Shown here: positions 1-9,659 of the stretch, in pieces
Numbering within the stretch: the stretch's first letter is position 1
Layout of the letters: each line of letters begins with the position of its first letter
From: Chloromonas sp. AAM2
Lineage: Eukaryota; Chlorophyta; Chlorophyceae; Chlamydomonadales; Chlamydomonadaceae
DNA length: 41,213 nt
Direction: 5' to 3'
Assembly: GCA_004335635.1 (NCBI GenBank)
Contig: QAXH01006113.1
Coordinates: 14,574-55,786, forward strand
Notes under the pieces: model-generated
The model's database searches: none
Told to the model about the DNA's origin: nothing
What the model saw: the letters and a program-made list of their open reading frames with translations, nothing else
Position numbers and translations under genes: made by a program

Positions 1-75
1 CAGGGTAGGCCAGGGCGGTGCCCATCCCGTTCCGTGTCCTCTGACGGCTTCCCTGGTGTAAATGCACATATATAC
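1..75 (+). repeat. Dispersed retroposon-like repeat, copy 1 (cut by window edge)
   Basis: This is the 3' part of the repeat family also found at 19879-20060, 21184-21287, 36929-37125 and 41160-41213. It is in plus orientation and ends in CCCTGGTGTAAAT followed by AC/AT-rich sequence. TGTAA, the green-algal poly(A) signal, is at 57-61. Its 5' part lies outside the window. Confidence 0.85.
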
Positions 76-2094
76 TACAGACAGAAAGCGAGCTGCATAC
101 ATCTGCTGCTCCAACCAAGTCTGTACTCGTGATATATCACGGTTGCTTGTTTGTCTGTCGGCTGGTTTGGATTTGCAGAGAAAGGATGTTGTCACCACAT
201 GAGGGTTGAAAATGGCAGATATATGCAGAGAGCCTGTCTGGGCTTGTCATAAGATGTGACCTTCATTTGGACAGTGTTGAAACGTCGTGGCTGATTTTAG
301 CACCGTGATTTGCCGTCCAGTCAGTTGTTGGCACCTGCAGTATGTCAAGCGTTAGACCCAGCTCATATACATTCACCCTGCACAAAAAAATTGGACAATT
401 CCTGGGAGTACCACTGGAACCGGTGTTGTAAGTGCCCTCTTTTATTTTTTTTTTCGGCGGTTGGTTTTGCATCAACAAATACCAGGAAAAAGGAAAGAGA
501 ATAAATTCAGACGCAGAGAAAAGGGCAGACCTAAGAAAGAAGATCCGAACAGGCTGTCACATAGCAGCCACTCAGCGTCACTTGAAGTAGCCGCAGAACT
601 GACGCCTGGCACTGGCCCACCCGGGCTTCCTAGTCTTGCCAGTTGCTGCCAGCCACAGGCTCTGCTACGCACACAATTAAACCTTTGCATTCACATTGGC
701 ACTCAGCTTTGGAATTCTCATGAACAGATCTCTGTAGCAAGCAAAGTGAAAGATGCTTTTAGGAACGACGTCATCGTGCTCTTCCGTTATCTGGCACAAC
801 CTCGGGCAACACAACGCTGCACATGACACCGCACATCCGGACATCACACCTCAATTCCTTGCGCGCAAACAAACCAGGGCCTATCACAACCGCCTTGCTT
901 GCCGTACCAACCGAAGAATACATGAAAAACAGGCAAAAAAGGGAGCATCTTAAATCCGGGTGTATGATATTTGCGAGATTCCCCAGCAGTGTATGTCCCA
1001 CTCATGCTAATGGTATGCTCTCTCACCATGTCAGCAGACGTCAAGGCACCTTTCATCCGGTTGTACGTTGTCTTTTTAGTTGAGGCAGATGAGGCACACC
1101 TGGTGCGAGGTATCAGGCTGAAAGGTAACACCCGGTCGCAATCGTGCCACTGCGTTCCAGAAACTGCAGCCATGTGTTATCCTGGTAGAAGCCTGAGAAC
1201 CAGCAAGTCCTAGGCAAACTCGGCACACAACGAACATGGTCATTATGTCCGCTAGTGTTTCGGGTATTGCAGCTCCTGTAAAGGGCCTGGGCCCTTGAAT
1301 GTTGTGCAACCAGGTCAGGAAGGGTGCTGTCGATATGCCAGTTGCCTGCCTTGTCCAGCCCGATAAACCATACAGGTAAGCACGTCTGAGTAATAGTTGG
1401 TAAGAGGGCTGGGACCAGGGTTAAGCTGCAGGGGGCTGGACGGGCAACCAACGGAGTTGACAACCTCAACGCCAAACCCTGATGGCTCCGGATAAGCCCA
1501 GCTTTGCCTTGCGCCGACGAGCCTGACTACTCAATGACAAAAGCACATAGCAGGGGAGACAACGACTGAGATGTCCCTTGATCCTATTTCTTGACTGGCA
1601 GAAATCAGCGCCCATGTCCTACAACGGTCGGATATTGCCTACGACGTGCGATGTCCGCGGCGATGTGCTGTACCAGTCTGACCATCAAAAGCCGGTAGAT
1701 TGGGGTGGTTTGCCGGTGTCAAAGAGCAGTTGCCCTAATGCTTTGACCAGTCACGAGTGAGCACCCAGGAGTGAGCAGTCAAGAGTGAGCAGCCAAGAGT
1801 GAGGCATGCCTAGCTCCGTGCAGACACTTCTGTTGCAATGGAGGTGCTAACAGCTAATCAACTCGCTTGTATAGCAAGAGCTTGAGGGCTACATCAAAGC
1901 GTCGGTAGCAAGCTATGAGATGCCCGTGGTGGCTCCTTGACTCCTCGCATCCTTCATGCGTATGTCCATCGGCATCTGATCTTCGTGATCCCCTGATCCG
2001 CCTCAAGTCCAGTTGTTAGCCACGGACCTTCACGACATGAGTGCTCACATCAGCTTGACTGCTGATAACGTACACACCTTCAAACCACCGAGGG
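76..2094. other. No recognisable gene
   Basis: I see no open frame here that resembles a known protein or joins to the kinase gene. The stretch is probably intergenic plus the 3' flank of the minus-strand kinase. It holds only a 14-bp tandem repeat at 1755-1803. I could not find a TGTAA signal on the minus strand close to the kinase stop. Confidence 0.5.
1755..1803. repeat. 14-bp tandem repeat, about 3.5 copies
   Basis: GAGTGA recurs at 1755, 1769, 1783 and 1797, giving a 14-bp period with minor variation. It is a short minisatellite with no visible coding role. Confidence 0.75.
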
Positions 2095-2194
2095 CCTCAC
2101 CACGACATGCCTTGGGTGCCTCACCACGACATGCCTTGGGTGCCTCACCACGACATGCCTTGGGTGCCTCACCATGACATGCTTTGGGTGCCTC
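2095..2194. repeat. 24-bp tandem repeat downstream of the kinase stop
   Basis: There are four copies of a 24-bp unit beginning CCTCACCACGACATGCCTTG, the last one slightly diverged. Because 24 is divisible by three, it stays open in frames on both strands (MPWVPHHD one way, GEAPKACR the other). It begins about 35 bases past the kinase stop codon, so it most likely lies in that gene's 3' UTR. Confidence 0.85.
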
Positions 2195-2229
2195 GGATGA
2201 CGATGCCACTGGCCAGCGGCATTGGTACC

Positions 2230-5200
2230 TCACTGCACAGTGCAGCACTGGTCCTTGGCCTCCCCCTTGGGCTGGGAAAGCACGGGCGTGAGCGTCTTGG
2301 CGATGCGCTCAAGCCTGTCGACGATTTCATCAAACTCGGGCCGCAGGTCGTAGTTGGCTGCCCAGCACACCTCCACCAGGGATTTCATGTCAGCGGGCAC
2401 CTGTGGCGGCACACAGAATAGACGTAATCAACGCACTGCTCCACGCTACATTGCCTGGCGTTGACTCCATGTCTGGCCGCATCTCACATGGGTGGACATG
2501 ACGGACCGCCTCCCAGCAAAACCACAACAAACAGAAACAGAAACCGAACATGATCCAATGCTTTGTACTAGAATAGGCCTGAGTTAGAGGGTTGTGCTTT
2601 CAAGTGATAGCAACATGGGCAAACTTGAGCTGGCAGCCCCAAGCGAAGAGGGTCAGAGCAGGATAAAGTTTGCTCCAAGCAGAGCCGCATTCATGTAACT
2701 TTGCAGGAAGCTTTTGCTGTCTTTGCCCTGGCTGTCCTTGACTGTAACACCATCTTTCTGTTCCTGGCCCACCGTCCCATCTTAGGGCTCGCCGGTTCCC
2801 CATCCTACTGTTATCTACCCGACATGAGTTTGATGGCGTATGCATTTACTTGCATGTTTGCTGACCCACACAAACACACACCACCTTACGCTCACAGTTT
2901 TCCCGCACGTTTCTGATTCCCATCATCGATTTTTTGTTGCTCCTCTTGACCTGCACTGCCCCTCCCACCCTTGACAGGCCCCACTGCTCAGCCTTCCCGC
3001 ACCCACAACCCCGCCACTTACCAGTTCTACGTCCTTAAGTGTATGTCATTGCAACTGCGATACCCTTTTCCTGCCCTGCCGCCCTACCTTCCGCTCGCCA
3101 TTCTCCACCACGCTTACCATTTCTCCGTTCCTGTTCCGCTCGCCCCACTGCGGGCGCTTGTGCTCGATTGCCGCCGCCCGGGCCGCCTGCACCGGGTCCA
3201 TGCTCCAGAAGGGCGGCAGCCCCTCGCACAGCTGGTAGGCGATCATGGCCCACCCGTACACGTCAACCTTGTTGTTGTACAGCTCGTGACGGAACACCTC
3301 AGGCGCCATGTACCTGGAAGTATGGACATCAGGGCATTAGAGGAACAGAAATGTACCACTATCAAGGGCCTGAAGCCTAACAGACAAGAAACGCTAATTC
3401 TGCGACTTGAAGTTGGACGAGCCTCAGTGAATGTGAAAGTACTCTCACACATGCATCCAGACCAGTCTGTGGCGCAGGCATCCAGGTACATGCACCCAGG
3501 CAAACGAATGTCTGACAAGGGTTGAAATGACTGCTTTCAGTTGCAAGTGAATTGGGTTGGAACACCAGCTCTCTGGCCCAGAACCCTACTTCAGTACCCT
3601 GCTTCACAGGTTTGAGTCGGTTGATACCAAACAAAGAGTTGCAAGTCGCCTGATCCATGTACCCCTTCATCATCAGACACATACACAGCTCACGGAACAG
3701 AGAGTTTTCACTGAATTGTGAAACACTGCTGTGTGATGCTGATGCTGATCGATTGCACAACCGCACGGCCTGGACCTGATACTGACTGATGATGGCTCAA
3801 TCCAGTAAAATGCAAAGCAAAACAGTTTCCATCGTGACAGCACACGTACTAAAATGACCCTAAGAGGGCGGTCACACGTACCAATTTGACTTTCGATTTG
3901 GGTTCCAATTTGGGTTCCAATTTGCCTTTTTTGCGGTTTGGGTTGGGCCAACATCAAGGCGGTGTCCGTTTGACTTGAAACTTTGGGGGTTGCCCCAAAA
4001 ACGGTTAGAAACAGCCCCGGTCAAGTCAAATTTGACTTTCACCCGGTATGACCGGCACATCTCGCATTCACCCAAGATGAAGGGTGGCACTGCTGCTGCT
4101 GTGGCTGCTGTGGCCAATGCCCGCCGTAGAACTGTTGATAAAACGCCAAGAGGAAGTCCCAGGCCACTGACGGGCCCGCTGCTGTCGATCCTGAGGTTTT
4201 AGCTGTTGCTGAGGAGGCTGCAGAGGCACTGGTTCAGATCAGCGAGGGGGTACCGGAGAAGCGGGCGCGCACTTCAGCCAGGGCGTCGCTGGCTGATTGT
4301 GATGTAGAAGGTTCTGATGAAGGCAGCGACTATAACCCTAACACTCATTACTCTAAATCTGGGGTCAGGAGTCGGGATAAATCATGCATAGCGCGACCAG
4401 CGCCAGCAAGTCGTGCGATGAGCTTTGCTGAGCATTGCGGCGGTTGAGGTGCAGCGCTAAGTCAAATTGCCGTGTGACCGCGCCCTGATGGGGTCAGGCC
4501 CACAAAAAGTAGCGGTAGTGGTTTTCACTTTAGCTTGAACCACCCTACCCTAGATACCTTCGCAAATGTGAGTATGATGCACCCAGGTACCTGTACGAGC
4601 CTGTCTCCCCCGTGAGCTTGTACGCCGGCCCGTGCTCCCCGCCGTTCGAGCTGGCGTTGACGCTGTTATCCACGCTGCTCACACCCGGGTGGCGCTTGGG
4701 CTTGGGCATCTTGAGCGACTTGGACAGGCCGAAGTCAGCGATCTTCAACAGACCCGTCTCGCCCTGCAACACAAGCAAGCAGGACGCCATGTGGGAACAA
4801 CTTGTGAAGGCAACAATGGATATCATTCCACTTAAATGGCTATGGTTGAACTGTGAGCTATAACAACACTGCATGGACCAATCCAAAGCAGGACAGGCAG
4901 GTTCCAATTTAATCTGTTTGCCTGTAAAGTTGGATATCTAGGCTACCTAAGCTACAGCTATGGCCATCACCTTGAGCTTCGAAGACTTGTACTGTAGCCG
5001 ATGCCCTTCTCAGGCCAAATATGGGTTGTGGGTTTGGGAGCTGTCAGCCTAGGTCAAGTGCTGTCCGATGCTCACCGCGAGTAGCTGGCGGTGGAAGGAG
5101 TTGAATACCTTGCCCCCTCCCACCATCAGGTTGGCGGGCTTGAGATCCCTATGGATGACAGCCTGCACGTGATGCACATGATGCACATGTCAAAGTGCTG

Positions 5201-8200
5201 CTCATGATGCGCATGTCAAAGTGCTGCTCATGATGCACATGTCAAAGTGCTGCTCATGATGCACATGTCAAAGTGCTGCTCATGATGCATACTTGTGTTG
5301 TGATGCACATGTAGTTACATGACCTTCAGCCCCAAACGACTTCAAACCCTTGCACCATGCTCTCCATCGCCTTCACCATGCTCTCAAACCAAACTCACTG
5401 GCATGTCTGTAGCTGCACGAGCTTGTGCACATCAGCTTAGCAATCGCCAGTCAGCCCAAAGCATTGCTTCAAACATAGCCCTCAACATAGAAACGATAGC
5501 AGGTGGGCTTACGGTGCTGCACCCCGCACTTCAACATGCCCGTCCGCCCACCTGTGGCTGCCATGACTGCATCTGCCTAGACAAATCGCTGCAAACCCGT
5601 GCACCTCCTTGTATTTACCCCTTGACCATGTCCTTCACCCCGTCTTTCAACAAACGTTCCGTTGATCTCCTTTGCCCACGTACGGCTGTGTTGAATGCAG
5701 TTTCAGGGTTGCAAATCATCACGAACCCTGTTGCCCTTCCTGCCACCTGTGGCTGCCTGAAGAGCAGCTGTTTACGCAGATCAATGCGAACCCTTCCATC
5801 ACCCTTCACCATGTCTTTCACCTCGACCTTCAATTCCCACCCTCGCCCCTCTATTCCGCCCACCTGTGGCTGCCTGGAGGGCACCAGCTTCTGCACGCCG
5901 ACAGGATCCCTGCTACACCCCAGCCTTCAACACCCACGTCCTTCCGCCCACCTGCGGCTGCCTGGAGTGCAGGTACGCCAGACCGCGTGCACAGTCCATA
6001 GCCAGGTGCACCGCCCGCCACACGGGTGGCAGCTTCTGGCTCTTGAACATGTCCGTCAGCGAGCCGATCGGCATGTACTCGGTGATGATCATGTAGGGCT
6101 GGGTCTTGGTCACGGCACCCAGAAATTGGACCTGAAAAGGGGTGTGACAGCAGGTGGCACAGAGTGTGCCCCTACATGACAGAAGCGTATGCATGTTTTG
6201 GTTCCAGCCATGTGGCAACGTTCCTCTTTGAGTCCACGCCTGCTACCCCTGCTGTCAATCCATGCTGCCAGGCCCAATCCATGCTGCCAGGCGCCTGGAT
6301 GGACTTTTGTCAAGTCCGGTTGTGTAAGGCTGTACCGTCTGTCCAACACAGCCCTTGTTTTTAAGGCCGTGCAAAGCGCAGAGGAGGTTGCTTCGCCCGT
6401 GTTCTGCGCCCGGAGCAGACTCCAAACCGCTACGGAGACGGTGGCAGCCATGCGTGATGGTAGTATAACGTTAATGAAGTTATTGTAACGTCGGATTGCA
6501 GCCTGGATCAGGTAAATGAAACCCACAACTGGCATGTCCTGCAGCCCGAACACGCATGCTCATCGACCTGCAGCCAACTTGTTTAGAGAGCAGACCTGGG
6601 CAGATCTGCGGATACCATGTAGTGGCCCACCAAGCCCTTCTCACCGTGTGTGGGTGGTGCACCTTCTGCAGCACGTTAAGCTCGGTCCTGAAGTCTCCCA
6701 GGGCCACAGCGCCGGTTTCCTTGAGAATCTTAACGGCCACCACAGTGCCGTGCCACTTGGCCTTGTGAACGATACCAAACTCGCCCTCGCCTGCAAAACA
6801 CAAGCACATGCATATGCTAGCAGTGGACGTTGGCTGGAATTAGCATGAGAAAAGCAGTGTCAAAAACATTGGAAACCCCTTGCCTCATCAATATGTAGTC
6901 GTCCCCCCTTGCCTCATCAATATATAGTCGTCCCCCCTTGCCTCATCAATATATAGTTGTCCCCCCTTGCCTTATCAATAAACAATTGTACCCCCCTGTT
7001 TGCCCACCCCACCCCTGTGCGCCACCACTCCCCTCCCTTGCACCTCCCCGTGTGCCCCATTGTGCCGCAGAGGCGCTACAGAGTGAGAGTCTTGCCTCAT
7101 GATGTCACTGTAGTGATGGCCCCCCAATGTGGCCCACTAATCTCCGCCCTTTTCCTCACCAAATCGCCCCCCATGTGCCCCACCAAAACCCCCTTTTCCC
7201 TCACCAATCGCGCCCCCCTTCTGCCTCACCAATCTTCTCCATCATGTCCAGTGAGTTTGGGTCCACTTCCCACTCCGGGTCATAGTCCGTGAATATGCGC
7301 ACGTTGCCCGCCAGAGGGCTGTCCGCCAGCTCCACCAGTTCGCCTTCCTTGCTCAGCACCCGCCCACCCGCCTGGATAAGCATGCCGGCAACCTCACCGT
7401 GGTCACCCCTCACAGCGTCCTGCAAGTAAATGCCACATGTGAAAGCTAGCTCACAATGTGTCACGTGGAATGATGATACAAAGGCAATGGCCTGGTTGCA
7501 CAGAAGTAAGAGCTGTTGCTCTTTGCTGCGGGTTCAGCTGCAGCACCAACTGTGACATATGTGACCCATGCGTGTGCGTGCGGCTGGGCTGCACGGACAG
7601 CATTTGCCTGACAGCGCCTCTCCTTGCGCTCACATTTGCTGGTTCCCACACTAACTGCTGGTGTATGCTACTGCCTCATGCTGCCTGGTGTTGTTGGCGA
7701 GTGCCTGGTGCTGCCTGCTGGCTCCCCTACTGCCTGCTGGCTCTGGCTGGTGCCTGGCGCTGTCTGCTGGGTGCGGCTGGTGCCTCTCACCGGTTCCATG
7801 CTGTCCCGTTACTCCGCCTGGACTCTGTTGATGCCCTGTGCTGTGTGCCGCTGCTTGCTCATGCACCTTGTCCACATGCCCTTTCTTACCTCCAGCGGCG
7901 TGCGCTTGAATCGATCAATTGGGTTGAGCTCCACGCCTTGTGCTAGAAGCCATGCAACTGCACTGTAGCAACCCTCCGCTGCTGCTAGATGCCTGGAGGG
8001 CATGCAAAGAGCGACAGTGAAACACTGGCCTAGATACTATGATACATAAGACTAAGACACAGCAAGACCAAGGCCATGACGCACAACAGCAAATATCGGC
8101 TGCTGGTGCTGGTGTTGCTGTCCTATCTCAGCAGAAACAACTGAAAGTTGTCAGAATCACGGGCAACACACATCGGTTGTTGACATGCGGATAATGGAGG

Positions 8201-8758
8201 ACAACACACTATTAGCTACTATTGCTTTAGTAACAAGGCACGCTGGCGTGCAGGCACTTAATATCATTCAAGAAAACATCAGCAGGCAACTGGGGCATGA
8301 GCCAAGGGCTGCTGGTGTTCCTGTTGACTCACAACGGTGTCCGCTTGTCCTGCGCCCAGAGCAAGCATGTGAAACACGGTGTAAGTCAGCTGCTGCAGGC
8401 TAACAATGTGATGCGTTTGATACTGCGGGGAAGAAGTGCTGTACTATTATTGCTGCTCTAATGTGCCTGAGTTGGGTAGACTCACGTAGTCAGCGGTCTT
8501 CGAGTCTCCAAGCTGCAAGCAGCACACAAGGTAGGAATAGAATTGCATCAGACAATCTGTGAGCTGCATGCATGCAGGTCCATCGTTGCAGTGCCTACCC
8601 ACGTTCAGGCCCCATGCGCCGACAATCTTTTTGCATCGGTAAACATCTCCCACGGAAGCGAAGAACAGCAGCTCCGTGATTGCTTGACGTCGTGCCGCTG
8701 TTTCTCCATGCAAACTCATCTGCCCTTCCTGGGAGGCATTCGTCTGCACCTCAGTCAT
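2230..8758 (-). CDS. Ankyrin-repeat protein kinase, plant integrin-linked kinase (ILK/VIK) type
   Basis: Eleven exons join without a phase break: 8758-8603, 8512-8486, 8349-8333, 7992-7890, 7419-7230, 6790-6645, 6131-5952, 5162-5109, 4763-4591, 3313-3118 and 2400-2230, giving 470 aa. Residues about 28-130 form ankyrin repeats (TPLHLAAAEG, then TPLEDAVRGDHGEVAGML). The kinase domain has the glycine loop GEGEFG (165-170), VAVK with Lys185, HRDLKPAN with Asp279, DFG (301-303), the activation-segment motif TGETGSYRYMAPE and a C-terminal CW...RP motif. All catalytic residues are present, so it should be an active Ser/Thr kinase of the TKL class. Ankyrin plus TGETGSYRYMAPEVF is typical of plant ILK/VH1-interacting kinases (about 440 aa), which signal at membranes; the substrate is unknown. 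The start is the first ATG after an in-frame stop at about 8821. Exons of 17 and 27 nt are unusual. Introns carry a TIR element and two minisatellites. An upstream 5' exon cannot be excluded. Confidence 0.9.
3855..4495. mobile_element. TIR DNA element (about 0.64 kb, non-autonomous) in a kinase intron
   Basis: The left end 3865-3890 (AGGGCGGTCACACG...AATTTGAC) matches the reverse complement of 4461-4486 apart from two 2-base indels and a mismatch. The match may extend outward to GACCC at both ends. Subterminal TTTGGGTTCCAA is repeated just inside the left end. The interior has coding-like sequence: a 4078 ATG with an Ala/Arg-rich start, then in another frame an acidic stretch (EGSDEGSDYNPN). 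This suggests the N-terminus of a transposase-like protein broken by deletion or frameshift. I found no convincing target-site duplication, so the superfamily is not assigned. Confidence 0.65.
5177..5290. repeat. 26-bp minisatellite, four copies plus a partial
   Basis: The unit is CATGATGCACATGTCAAAGT plus GCTGCT. The array lies in the kinase intron that ends at the HRD exon and begins only about 15 bases from that exon's splice acceptor, so array length could affect its recognition. Confidence 0.9.
6876..6991. repeat. 29-bp minisatellite, four copies
   Basis: The unit is CCCCTTGCCTCATCAATATA plus TAGTCGTCC, and the fourth copy is the most diverged. It lies in the kinase intron between the exons that encode the two halves of the glycine-loop region. 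On the transcribed strand it is a purine-rich (GGGG) array. Confidence 0.9.
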
Positions 8759-9659
8759 CGTCCTCCTGTTTCGTGTCCCAAGGTTAGACAGGGCCGTATG
8801 ACAGAGCCGCCGCCACACCTAAAAGACAGTGTTGATGACTGGACAACGTGCTTTACGTGTGTGCAGCGACTGGCTGCTTGATTGACCTGACCGGAAGCAC
8901 CAGCAGTGACGGGCGAAGCTGCACTGAATGCTCGCGATTGTGCACAGGAGGCAGAGGAAATGTGTACATGTAAATGACTTGCAACAAGGCCTTTGCGATG
9001 GAAAAGGGCGACTGTTGCGTCACAGCCAATGCGCGAGTACAATCGGGTGCGCAGTTGCGCCAGGGCAACATACGTCTATCACACCTGACCTAGAGTGTTA
9101 GAGTGTTTGGGAGGGGAGAGTATCTGCAAGCACGCCCGTTTCTTCCCAGGAAAAGCCACAGGGCTGGCAAAGCAGAAACAGAAACAGCGGCTGAATCTCT
9201 GCTTCTAGTTTTGCCCTAAGGCTGACGGCACGGACAGCGGCAATGTTGCCAGGCGCAACTGGCGACGCTGCAGACAGATTTACAATCAGCCTCTGGTTAT
9301 AAGCAGTTCATCACTATACTCTTCCGTGCCTTTCTAGGCCAAAACGCCGAACAACTGTCTTTGCTAGAAACGGACAGTTTGAATTTCCGGCCCACGCCAT
9401 GCAGCAATGCAACCATACGCGATAAGCTTCTGCTTTCAATGCCCAGGCTGCAAGTTTTACCGTAACACTTTCAATTTCCTACCGTTGACCGCAACAACAC
9501 ACTTCAGCAAGTGCTTGCTGCCCTGGGGCCTTGGCTGGGTTAGCCGAGCAGTCCACAAGATGCAGCAGGGGCAGCGTACTCCCAACTCGGTGCGATTCTG
9601 CATCTATCTGTCGCAGACCTTGGCATGCAAATTGACAGACAAGCGTGAGGAGTGCAAGC
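8759..9659. promoter_or_regulatory. Divergent intergenic/promoter region between kinase and KNL1
   Basis: The kinase starts leftward at 8758 and KNL1 rightward at 9660, so both promoters and 5' UTRs should lie here. I see no protein-like frame and no clear TATA box. A 5' non-coding or short coding exon of KNL1 is possible, because a TTGCAG acceptor-like sequence sits just after the proposed ATG. Confidence 0.5.

Noticed and set aside
1113..1475. A 120-codon minus-strand frame near the left end
   Set aside because: No motif is present and no join to the neighbouring kinase was possible.
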